Shown: positions 33,643-44,172 of the stretch, piece by piece
Layout: every line of letters starts with the position of its first letter
Numbering within the stretch: the first letter of the stretch is position 1
Origin: Platanthera guangdongensis
Taxonomy: Eukaryota > Streptophyta > Magnoliopsida > Asparagales > Orchidaceae
DNA: 64,000 nt
Assembly: GCA_039583875.1 (NCBI GenBank)
Contig: CM077165.1
Coordinates: 70,854,757-70,918,756, forward strand
Direction of reading: 5' to 3'
Translations under genes and position numbers: made by a program
Notes under the pieces: model-generated
What the model was told of the DNA's origin: nothing
Database searches by the model: none
Seen by the model: the letters and a program-made list of their open reading frames with translations, nothing else

Positions 33643-36600
33643 GTACTAACCCTTCTTTCACCATGAAATGACACTTCTCCCAACTAAGCACTAGGTTTGT
33701 TTCCTCACACCTCCTGAGAACTTTCTGTAAATTATTCAAACACACATCAAACGAGTCACCAAAAACAGAGAAATCATCCATAAACACTTCCATAATATCT
33801 TTAACATATTCGCTAAAGATGGCTAACATGCACCTTTGAAAAGTGGCGGGTGCATTACATAAACCAAATGACATACGTCTATAGGCAAAGATACCAAATG
33901 GGCAAGTGAATGCTATTTTCTCCTGGTCTTCTGGTGTTATAGGAATTTGGAAATATCTAGAAATTCCATCTAGAAAATAATAATAAGAATGTCCTGATAA
34001 CCGTTCTAATATTTGATCAATGAAAGGAAGAGGGAAATGGTCTTTCCTAGTGGCATTGTTTAACTTCCTATAGTCAATACAGACACGCTAACCTGTTACC
34101 GTTCGCATTGGAATTAATTCATTCTTATCGTTTGCTACCACTGTTAGACCACCCTTCTTAGGAACGACTTGTACAGGACTAACCCATGAACTATCTGAAA
34201 TAGGGTATATCATACCAGCATCTAATAACTTAACAATCTCAGCCTTAACTATCTCTTTCATATTCGGGTTTATCCTACGTTGCGGTTGAATAGAAGGTTT
34301 ATAGTTTTCTTCAAAAAGGATCTTGTGAGTGCCAAAACTAGGATTAATACCTTTTATATCAGATATTTGCCATGCTATTGCACCTTTATATTTCTTCAGC
34401 ACAGTTATTAATTTAGCTTTTTTAGTATTAGAAAGATTAGAGGATATAATAACTGAGTAAGAAGAATTAGCTCCTAAGAATGCATACCCAAGATGATCCG
34501 GTAATTTTTTTAGTTCTACTATTGGTGGATCCTTAGTATTATTCTTATGACATTCACGATCTCCTTGTGTAATCAAACTATATTCAATCGTTCTATTCAT
34601 CGAAACATAATTATCTAGAAAAAATAAATGTTCAACAATGTCTTCATTTTTTTCATCTTCTAGATGACAGTTAGTGATGCAAATTTCTAAAGGATCTCTA
34701 TAATATAAATTAGAATTCATAGAAGTCATAAAATTATCAACACCATGAGAAAAATAGCAATAATCATCATTATCTAAGGATTGTTTCATTGTATTGCCTA
34801 TTTGAAAAGTGACTTCATCTTCCCCTACTCGCAAAACTAACTTACCATCAAAAACATCAATAAGAGCTCTAGATGTAGCTAAGAATGGATGACCTAGTAT
34901 GAGTGGTACTTCGATATTTTCGTCCATTTCTAGAATAACAAAATCAGCAGGAAATATAAACACATCTACCTTAACCAATACATCCTCTACTATTCCTCTA
35001 GGGTACTTAACCGACCGATCTGCTAGTTGAAGACTCATTCTAGTTGGGCTAAGTTCTCCTAGACCTAGTTTCAAATATAGTTTGTAAGGCATTAAGTTTA
35101 TACTGGCTCCTAAGTCCGCTAAAGCTTTATTTACTTGTAAATCACCGATTAAACATGGAATTGAAAATAAACCGGGATCCTTAAGTTTTTGTGGTAATTT
35201 ATTTTGCAAAATAGCGGAACATTCCTCACTAAGTGTTACTAAAGATAATTCTTCTATTTTCCTTTTATTTGAGATTAAATCCTTAAGAAATTTAGCATAC
35301 TTAGGCATTTGAATGATTTCAGAAAAAGGTAAATTGACATGTAATTGTTTAAACATAGATAAGAATTTACCATACTGCGCATCCATGCGCTCCTTGTTAA
35401 GCTTTGCTCGATATGGTATTGCTGGTTGATACTCCATTGGTTGCATGTTCATCTTGCTCGGTCCTTCGTCACTAGACTCCTCTTGGGGCGCTTCCTTTGT
35501 AGGACTTTGATCTTGTAACTCCTTTCCGCTCCTCAATTTAATGGCTTTTGCATGCTCCCTCAGGTTTGTCTCAGTATTTCCCGGAAGTGTTCCTTATTGC
35601 CTTTTAGATACCATCCTTGCGAGCTGACCAATCTGGTTCTCCAAATTATGAATTGAGCCCTCTTGATTCCGGAAGGCTACATCAGCAGTTTGCATGAACT
35701 TGGTAAGTACATCTTCCAATGTTTGCTTCCTTGGTTCCGGTTGTTATGGTTATCCAAACACATTTTCTTGCCTTGATTTCCTTGTCCTCCCCAAGAGAAA
35801 TTGGGGTGGTTCCTCCATACAGGATTATATGTAGAACTATACAGGTTGTTTGCTTGATTGAAAGGAGGTCTGATGTTGTTACCCATATAGTAAACATGTT
35901 CTTGCACTTGAGATTCACAACTCGACATTCCACTAAATGAAGGGTCCCATTGTTGAGGTACCATGGAGGGTGATGCTAATGAAAGGTTATCCATCTTTTG
36001 GTGAAGCTTCTCCACTTGAATGGCTAAGGAAGTGAGAACATCCACTTCATACATTCCTGCAGGCTTATTAGGCTCTTGTCTCATGGTAGTCCATTAATAG
36101 TTGTTCATAGCCATGTCTTCTATCAACTGTTGAGCCGCTTCAGGTGTCTTATTGTTCAAGGTGCCTCCACTAGCCGCATCGATCATCTGTTTAGTGGCTG
36201 ATTGAGACCATTATGAAAAGTCTGAATCTGAAGCCAAGAATGTAGTGCGTGATGGGGAAATCTTCTTAAAAGATCATTGAATCGTTCCCATGTGTCGTAC
36301 AATGATTCAGACTCCAATTGAACATACGCAGAGATGTCATTCCTTAGATTTGTAGTCTTCGCCGGTGGAAAATACTTCATTAAAAACTTCTCAACCATCA
36401 TATCCCATGTAGCAATCGACCCTCTAGGTAATGAGTTGAGCCACTGCTTTGCCTTATGCCTTAGTGAAAATGGTAACAATCTCAATCGAATGGCATCATT
36501 AGAAACGCCATTGATCTTTAATATGTCACATATCTCCAAGAATCCGGCTAAGTGTGTGTTAGGATCTTCATCTTGCAGGCCATCATATTGGACATACTGT

Positions 36601-36905
36601 TGAACCACCTATATAACACTAGGCTTCAATTCGAAATTATTGGTGACTATTGGTGGTCTAACGATGCTTAACCCAGTTCCCTGGAGATTAGGTATAGTAA
36701 AGTCAAACATGGTTTGCTCGTTCTGGTTTGCCATGGTATCCAAATTTTCTGGATGATGCTCTCCTTGGTTTACTATATCCTCTTCTGAAAGTCAGTTTGA
36801 AATGTCTGTGGTATTAGTTTCCACGTCTCTTTGGTTAGTGTTATGAATAATTCGCTCTAGGTCAGGATGAAATGGTGCTAGCCCAGAATTTCTACCCCTA
36901 GTCAT
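33638..36905 (-). pseudogene. Element B gag, protease and proximal RT
   Basis: The minus strand starts at ATG 36905 (MTRGRNSGLAPF, the usual Athila gag start). The gag core at 36608-36183 has the FLEICD, WLNSLP and ETLYDTWERF-like blocks of Athila gag. A frameshift near 36190 and stops near 36792 and 36610 break gag. The protease at about 35130 shows ADLGASINLMP. RT starts near 34330, with FMDD near 33790, and is cut at 33638 by C. A TGG-to-TAG type stop lies at 34088-34090. Protease and the start of RT form a 482-codon open stretch (35536-34088). Confidence 0.88.
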
Positions 36906-37032
36906 AGACTAACAGACTACAAAATAGAGATTAAGCGATAAAATTATTCCATAAACTAATTTACAGTTATACATTAATAAAAACAAAATTGGTAGATTAA
37001 TAAAGTTTAATCTTTCAAAATATTGAAAACGA

Positions 37033-37050
37033 TCCCCGACAACAGCGCCA
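37033..37050 (-). other. Primer-binding site of element B (tRNA-Asp type)
   Basis: TGGCGCTGTTGTCGGGGA on the minus strand, two mismatches from the E PBS and the tRNA-Asp 3' end. Confidence 0.85.
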
Positions 37051-38064
37051 AAAACTTCGTGATTAATTTTGTAAACAAGTAATAACTTGATACATATTCA
37101 TTCTAGACTCTAGTATAAACTATGTAGATGGGCATAATCTAGATTGATTTAACTTTCAGGCAAGTGCACCTATCAATCATAATATAGGAGAAATCTACAT
37201 CTCGTGTCGTATTCCACAGGGCCTTTTCAAATACTCGTACTCACCCTCGCTCTATTATCATACCTATAATTAAAATTGATTTCTAACCTAGATTAACCTA
37301 ACTATGATTACTTGGATAAATAAATATTGAGGATTAAAGAGTATAAAAGGCCGAAAGTCTAAGAGCATTCACATGAATATAACCCCTCATTAATTCAATT
37401 CTATGTAATCAGGTAATAATAAGATTATCAAATTTGTTGTATTGTAAGGGTTAAACATTTATCAAATTCTCTCTCGAGCAATTCAAAATCTAAACCTAAG
37501 TTAGTAAATTTTCTCTCGAACAATTTACAACACTCAAATTTGCATTAAAGTAAAGTACCCTATCTAATACATAAATTCATGAATCCTATCTCTAAAATAC
37601 CATGAATCTATTTATCCGTATTATAATTATCCAATCGACATATCTCTCGATCATGCAAATTGAAATGCAAAGAGAAATAACACCTAAATATGAACATATA
37701 ACTATCATCACAACTTTCCAATTTCTCAATCTAAAAAGTTGGAATTCATGTAAAGCAAATAATAAATTCATAACTAGGATAAATCTCTTTGTTTGAAGAC
37801 CTATATATGAATAAAATACCACAAATTTGATGAAAACAATAAGATACATGATTACCAAATTGTTCAAATTAAAATTTCATGCGAAATAAAAGATAAATAA
37901 AGTTAGATCACCAAGAGAAAGGAAAGATTAAAAGAGATACATGAAAGATTAAAAACATACAAAAATCTCCTTCAATTCCTCCTTCTCTTGGGTGCTCCAC
38001 TTTCGTGCTCCAGAAGTTCTCCCAATGAAAATGTTCCAAAAGTCCCACTCTAATTTTTCTACAG

Positions 38065-38074
38065 GTTTTTTATA
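38065..38074 (-). promoter_or_regulatory. TATA box of the B LTR
   Basis: Minus-strand TATAAAAAAC in GACTATAAAAAACC, just downstream of the ACACGG array. Confidence 0.5.
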
Positions 38075-38085
38075 GTCCCTTTGCA

Positions 38086-38405
38086 AACACGGTCGGACGC
38101 GGGTTCCAACACGGCTATGTCACATGCCGTGTTGATGGCTCATGGGCGGTTCCACACGAATAGGCATGTCTGGTCGTGGGCCGTATCAGATGACACGGGT
38201 ACGGACACGGCCGTGTTGTTATTTGTGTTCTTCGCACACGGGTTGGTTGGCAGCTGAAGTTGAATTATGCCGAAAAGGACACAGGTAGGAGCACGGGCGT
38301 GTTCCTACCCGTGTGGTGCTCTTTCTTTTTCCTCCATTTATTCTATTCCATCCCCGATAGGACATGGGTAGGGAACATGGGTGTGTGCCTACCTGTGTGC
38401 GCCCC
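38086..38405. promoter_or_regulatory. ACACGGGCGTGT-type array in the B LTR
   Basis: Repeated ACACGG, CCGTGT, CACGGGCGTG and GACACGGCCGTGTTG motifs, 275-595 bp inside the LTR and ending directly upstream of the TATA box. The core equals that of the A LTR, a different lineage. Confidence 0.6.
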
Positions 38406-38680
38406 ATTCTTGTCCTATCATCGGCCATGTCGAATCCGTGAACTCCTCTATTTGCTCCAAGACTTCTAGCTCCACTGGTTAGTAATACCTGCATTAACAA
38501 AATGAAGGAATAAATAGACAGCTTAATACATGAAATAATAGAAACTCCTAACTGTGCTCTTCTACTCATGATAAAGTAAATTCTTAAAAATAATCGCGAA
38601 ATTACTACATAGGGAGGTAGAAAATAGTGGACATGATTACAATTATGATAATAAAAAGTATATCATAATTGTACTCATCA

Positions 38681-39470
38681 AGGATTGAGGGGAGTAGGGC
38701 CCTAATCATCCATGGAGAGGAGGTGGGCTCCTCCATGAGAAAAATTCCAAAAAAATGAACTTTAGGGGGGGGGGGTGGGGTGAGTGGGTTGACTAAAGTC
38801 AACCATAGGGTGGGTCCCCTTGCTGGTCAAAGTCAAAATATGTCCAAGTCATTGGGGGTCGGGTAAAAGTTGGGGTGTCGTGTAATAATTTGTGTGCATA
38901 TGATTATCAGTGCATAACTATGCTTGATTTGACCATGGGTTGACCACCCGCCACTAAAATTGATCGGGACGCACTCGATTGACTTCGTATTGATTATAAG
39001 AGTCCAATGCCACTAACCGGGGTCGAATCAGAGTTCGTTTGTTAAATATTCAAAATCCGCATGTCGCAGCGTGCTAACACGGTCAAAATGCTCATATTCG
39101 TCGTTAGAATTCGAATTGTGACACAACGAGTTCAAATGTATTCGTATCAACTATACGAAGTCACAGGAAATGACAGAACTTAGATCAGAGTTCTCTAGCT
39201 CGATATTCAAAAATCTTGTTTTCGTGATGTTCTACGAGGAACAACCATACCCACCATATGACCTTGAAATTTAACAAAACAAGTTTCAACGCAGTCGTAT
39301 TGACTATACGATGCCACATGAATTGACAGAACTCCAATTGGAGTTCTTTAGTTCGATATTACCGTTTAGGATTACCTCCTACCCAGGTGTGGGCCATGGT
39401 TAGAGGTTCATGTTACTTTTATTGGGCCCTACTAGGGTTTTAGTGGCCCAATAAAAGTCGGGATGTTACA
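38681..39470. repeat. Possible 3' part of a chromovirus-type LTR flanking B
   Basis: No coding sequence is visible. The stretch ends GTCGGGATGTTACA, the usual right end of chromovirus LTRs whose left end is TGTAACATCCC. The left part would have been separated by the B insertion and lies off-window. A G run (about 38765-38780) is present. The assignment rests on the terminal string only. Confidence 0.35.
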
Positions 39471-39690
39471 CGACGCACCCGGCCACCCCTTTCCTGGGGT
39501 CACCTCTCGCATCCCCGGGCTCCACCCGCAGCGGGCACGCGCTCGAGTGCCCCTTTCCCGCGACCGCCTCCCGCGAACGTGGGCTCTGCCTTTTTCTCCG
39601 CCGGCGAGCATTCACCGCCGGTCCAGCCGTCCGTCCATGGCGGACTTCCCTCGTCGTCCGATCACTCCGTAACGACTACTATAGTCCATT
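39471..39690. other. GC-rich block without recognised gene
   Basis: About 200 bp rich in CpG and CCC/GGG, sharply unlike the AT-rich sequence on either side. A 69-codon frame passes through it but resembles nothing I know. Confidence 0.4.
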
Positions 39691-42169
39691 TCTTAAGTAT
39701 CCACCCACTAAACTTCATGATTAATGGATGAATGATATTAATTAAATATTTGGACTGCAAACAACAAACATAATGAGAAAAATATATGCTCAAAATTATA
39801 CCAATAATACAGTGTGCAGATAGTTACATAACTATTGTAACCACCTCCTGGATCCTATAAAAGGAGCCCCATACCTGCTTATTGCTGATATTTCTTCTTC
39901 TCTTATTTATTCTTCCTTAAACCAAAGCTCTGTCGGATTCCTCATATGAGCCACCTTCAATCCATCTTCAAGCCACCTTCGAGCCTTCTTCGAGGCACCT
40001 TCAAGCCATCGCCTCGCCACTGAAATCTGCCGAAGTCCACGAACAAGTGACAAAAAGGAAGTTCCTACAACAGCAGGTGCACTTTTGTGCGATTTGCCAA
40101 AGCAACAAACCTCATGTGGAGCAGCTTGTTGCCCGTTGTGAGCCTAAGTCTCCCTCTCTCATCTCCAAAGTGTAATATGGAGTGACCTGTCTCCCTCGAT
40201 TCTCCGAGAAAGCTATTATGACAAGTAAATAGTTGAGTTTTGCCGACACAGACCCAATCAGGTGGTTTTTTTATCCAGTTGAGGTGTTTTTCCACATCAA
40301 AACATTGTATGTACAATCTCTCTCTCTCTCTAATTGGCTGTGTGCACGCATGACAGCTCCATGAGCTAATAAGTCAGAGTTATTCCGGTTCGACCAAGAA
40401 GTCGAGTTTGGCCACAATAAGAAGCTGACCAACATGTTAGGTTTGATCTCATCCCCACTAATATCTTAGCAGAAGATATTTAGCAGCGAGAGATAAAGAT
40501 CAGAGTAGTAAGAGGTGGTGGCTGCATGAAACGACCATAGATGCGGCATTGTTGTGGTCAGCAATGCCAGTGGTTTGGTCAGCGGTGGCTAGGTCGGCGA
40601 AGGAGGCAGTGATTAGAGAGGCGGACGCCATTCACATAGAACAAATTCTCGCTTGCCGTGCACTTAGGAAAAGGAGAAAACAAAAAAAAACTCTATTATT
40701 TTCTAAAATTATGGTGCTTCTGCTTGTTAGTCGGATTTTAGTTATCGTTAGATATTGCTTACATCCAAGAGTACACTGGGTTGTACATTAGGGTCTGGGT
40801 AGTGTAGTATGACCTCACCCAAAAGTGGCAGGACCAGCTACAGTCACAGACGACCACATCGGTGAGAGCCGTAGGGTATTCTACCCTAATGGAATATAAA
40901 GGGTCAAATTATGTCGGCATAGGGAGTTGTTGCAGGTTGGTATCACCTGCATGATTGCATGCTAGCTAGAAGAGGTTTATATGTAACTGTTTATTACTGC
41001 ATTTTAGTTATTACTGTTATATTTGCTGGTAGCTTATTTCCTGCTATATACATATACTACTGCTAATATTACTGATTCAACTATTGTTATTGTAGAGGCT
41101 CACTCTTATCCCCAAGCCTTAGGGATCTTAAGGAGGAGGTGTGAATCCACTAGTCTCATGACTAATGTGTCGGCGAACACCATTTTTAGGAGATGGAGCA
41201 ACACAGGATGCAACAATCATGTGAGAGATTACCCACTATAGAGCCAACTTGTGTGGATGCACTTGTCTCGTATCCTAACTATAGATTCGTGAGCTCATAG
41301 GACTTAGAAGCAGCGAGAATGGTTGTAGTTTTATTTTGTTTTGCCATGTCAGGGCCTTATGTATAAACTCTTGGCTACAAACTTTATTATATAAATATAT
41401 GATGATTTTTTAAATTGCTTCTGCATTGCTGATCTGATGTGATGATTGTCCAAATCCTGACAAGACGATAATTCTATGCTTGGGAGTGGACCTATTGCCA
41501 CTTAGAAAGAATAGGGTGACCATCTTGGGTGATAAGGCCCGTCTCCGACCTGACCTGGTTGTAGTTTGGAGGAGGGGGTCTTATAATAGGATTAGGTCAT
41601 TCACGATCCGTTCATGCGGGGAAGCCTCAAAAACCTTCCTTACTACACCTGTTCCTTGGTATGGGTTGAACCATACAGCGGAAGCCTGGTGGGCCCTTTA
41701 GGATAGAGGTTTAAGGATTCTAGGCTGCACATTTGCCCACCCGCACACACTCGTTTCCGCTTTAGCCTGTTTTTGCAAATTCCCTTGCAAACTTCTGACT
41801 CATTTCTTGTTACTTCTCCAAATATTGGAGTCGAGTAATGAGAGATCTTCCTTCAAAAATCAGTACCACCCTCCGGCTCCATCACCTGCTCATGCAGTTT
41901 GCTGAGATAGTGCTGGGACCGAACCTTACAGCCTTGCTAAGCATGTTCTAGACTGCTATTGCCCAACAAAAAAGCAGTTCATTCACAAGTTCGACATGCT
42001 AACGACCTTCCGAGGGTTTTGACCTCCTATTTACCGAGGTGCCGAGACTATTATATAAACAAAAGAGTGGTTAAAAAGAGTCAAGGAACTGCTAGTAGGG
42101 ATGAGATGCCCATACGTTTTTGCAGTTTCCTTATTGGTGACCCTTCTTAAGCAATATACCAATGACTAG
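39691..42169. other. Decayed stretch upstream of the G gag, possibly its LTR and leader
   Basis: It contains a canonical TATAAAAGG (39856-39864) followed by a CT-rich stretch, a (CT)n run near 40317-40333, and no intact gene. From about 41480 short plus-strand frames precede the G gag core. I could not find convincing LTR ends or a primer-binding site, so its link with G is a guess from position. Confidence 0.35.
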
Positions 42170-42513
42170 TGGCATATAGCTATTCGTTCCACTTTTATAG
42201 GATGCACACTCAACACTATTCCATGGGGAGAATTTTCAGAGGTATTTTTAGAACACTTCATACCTGATGTCGATCGAGCTGAGTTGTAGGAGCACTTCCT
42301 ATAGATTTGTCAAGGGTATATGACGGTACTAGAGTACCAGAGAGAATTCATCCACTTAGCCTATTTTGTGAGGATACTTGCACTTATGGATAGAGACATG
42401 ACTGCTTGGTTTTATCTAGGGTTGCACGATGACCTCTGTTAGGCCTTGATTATGATTGCCTAGACCTCCTTTCATAATATTTCCACCCACTCTCCCGCTT
42501 TAGAAATGGATTA
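42170..42513 (+). pseudogene. Element G gag core (5' of F)
   Basis: Translation shows a retrotransposon gag pattern: PWGEFSEVFLEHFIPD, then CQGYMTVLEYQREFIHLAYF, then a FYLGLHDDL-like end, with at least three in-frame stops (near 42288, 42303 and 42438). It is similar to chromovirus Gag. The F insertion interrupts it at 42513. Confidence 0.6.
42509..42513. repeat. Left target-site duplication of element F (GATTA)
   Basis: GATTA here and at 54679-54683 flank the F LTRs exactly. Confidence 0.92.
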
Positions 42514-44040
42514 TGTTGGAACACCCTATTACTAATTTGGGTCAGGATCATTATGTCTCTAGGAACCTTTGTTTGACCTTCTGTATAGCTTAATAGGTCA
42601 ATTAGAATTGAGTCTAAGGGTTAGAAGTCTATGATTGGAAGCTGCCCTGAAGACCAAGTTTTTCTGTCTGGAGACTAAGTCTGATCGTCGAGCTCAGCAC
42701 GACGATTCGTCGAACTCAGATCGACGATCGTCGAGCTCAACTTCGGCAGATCGTCGACCTCCACTCGACGATCGCTGAGCTCAACTTCATAATATCGTCG
42801 AACTCCATTCGACGATCGGTGAGCTCAGTTCGACGATTTTGACTCTGCATTGGATCTTTATCTCTGAGCTCAGTTCGACGATCTTTGAGCTCAGATCGAC
42901 GATTATTTTGCTGCTTGAGTTTTCCAGTTCGCTGAGCTCAGATCGACGATAGCAGAGCTCAGTTTGACGATTTCAGTTAACTTCCAGAATTCAAATTCAA
43001 ATCAGACAGGAGTTATTCTGCAATTAATTCAGAGATTTGCTAGCCGTTTTCATTTATTTCTGGACCAAGTTTCAAGGGATCTTCCAAGCAATAATTCTGT
43101 GGACTTTCCTCTAGAAGAGTTTTTGCAATTAAGGATGCAATCAATACAGACCAACGGCTATCTTTGACAGAGAATGATATTCTATTCTGGAACAGAGAAT
43201 AAAAGACAGAATGTTTTTGAATCAATATAGATGATATACAGAGATTAACAAGGAGAGAATACACAATACAGATTACAGAGACTCTTTCAAAATCTTCTGT
43301 CAAAAAGAATTCTGAAGAACACTCATCAAGAGATCAATGCTTTCAAAATCTTCTGATCTCTTCATCTTTCAAAGTGTTCAAGGCCAACATCATTTCAAGA
43401 CTCCAGACACTCAACATTTCAGCCATTGCTGAAATCATCTATTGCTGGAGTTCTACCTTTGAAGGCCTATCACCCTCAAGCAAAGCTTTTCTTCCTAAAG
43501 ATTTCAAGGATTCAGGGGGAGCTTTGACATCAATCCACATAGTCTTCTCAGTTGTTTGAGAAAGAGAAGACTGCCATCACTCTCTCACCCCCACTCTGTA
43601 AAGGGTTTCTTAAACTCCCTTCAAAAGTTTGAATCTGGTTTTTGAGCACCTTGTCAAAAGCTCATTGGTGGCAAGACACCTGATCAAAAATTCTGCTTTG
43701 ATTTTTGAGCACCTTATCAAAAGCTCATTGGTGCCCAGGACACCTGATCAACTCATCCTGCAGTGGATTCCTACCTAGGGTGGTAGAAGAGTGGATGTAC
43801 CCAAGTTTGGGGAACCACTATATTTCCTTGTGTCCTCTGGCTCTGCTTGTTTACTTTTTGTTTCTGGCCTTGATTTGTCTGTGCTTAGTTTTTGCATAGT
43901 TTAGTTCTGTGATTAGATTTATATTTGCTTCCCTGTTCACACTTATTACAACAATTGTTGTAAAAGTTTTTAAAAGTACTAAAACACCATATACTCTATT
44001 CACCCCCCTCTAGAGTATATCAGATCTAGTTGCACTTTCA
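42514..44040 (+). repeat. 5' LTR of element F
   Basis: 1,527 bp, TGTTGGAACACCC to TTGCACTTTCA, pair of 53153-54678. It contains the TCGACGAT array and an AATAAAAG box (about 43197-43206). It is about 90 bp shorter than the C LTRs and 150 bp shorter than the H LTR. Confidence 0.93.
42683..42977. promoter_or_regulatory. ATCGTCGA/TCGACGAT array in the F 5' LTR
   Basis: Alternating GAGCTCAG-TTCGACGAT and ATCGTCGA-GCTC units, from 170 to 465 bp inside the LTR, upstream of the AATAAAAG box. The right LTR has the same block at 53322-53612. Confidence 0.6.
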
Positions 44041-44042
44041 AT

Positions 44043-44053
44043 TGGTATCAGAG
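44043..44053 (+). other. Primer-binding site of element F
   Basis: TGGTATCAGAG two bases after the LTR; initiator-Met tRNA type. Confidence 0.9.
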
Positions 44054-44172
44054 GCAGGTTGGTTAAACATACCATATCTGATTGGTTGTACAGGCTAACA
44101 CCTGAACCCAAAGTTCCCAAACTAGATCTGTTTTCTTTTGTATTGTATTATTAGATTTTGTGTGCACAAATC

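Larger units (their letters stand above)
3577..38680 (-). mobile_element. Element B: Athila-like Ty3/gypsy retrotransposon, interrupted by C
   Basis: Read on the minus strand the order is 5' LTR (37060-38680), tRNA-Asp-type PBS, gag, protease, RT, RNase H, integrase. The element is cut inside the RT region by element C (5741-33637). Gag is of the Athila type, and the protease carries the DLGA motif usual in this non-chromoviral group. The 3' LTR and any region after integrase lie beyond A and outside the window. B is the oldest element of the left nest and carries many stops. Confidence 0.85.
37060..38680 (-). repeat. 5' LTR of element B
   Basis: Minus-strand start TGATGAGTAC and end TTAATCA, with inverted TGAT/ATCA termini. 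Only one LTR is visible, so ends are inferred from the PBS, the terminal TG..CA and likeness to E. It contains the ATAGGTGCACTTGCC segment near 37160, a TATA box (38065-38074) and an ACACGGG array. Short ORFs inside are chance frames. Confidence 0.75.

Noticed and set aside
39463..39672. 69-codon Pro/Arg-rich frame as a host gene
   Set aside because: No recognisable domain and no extension in either direction; GC-rich composition alone explains the open frame.
40317..40333. (CT)n run, and similar microsatellites near 53020 and 57845
   Set aside because: Ordinary simple repeats without further structure.
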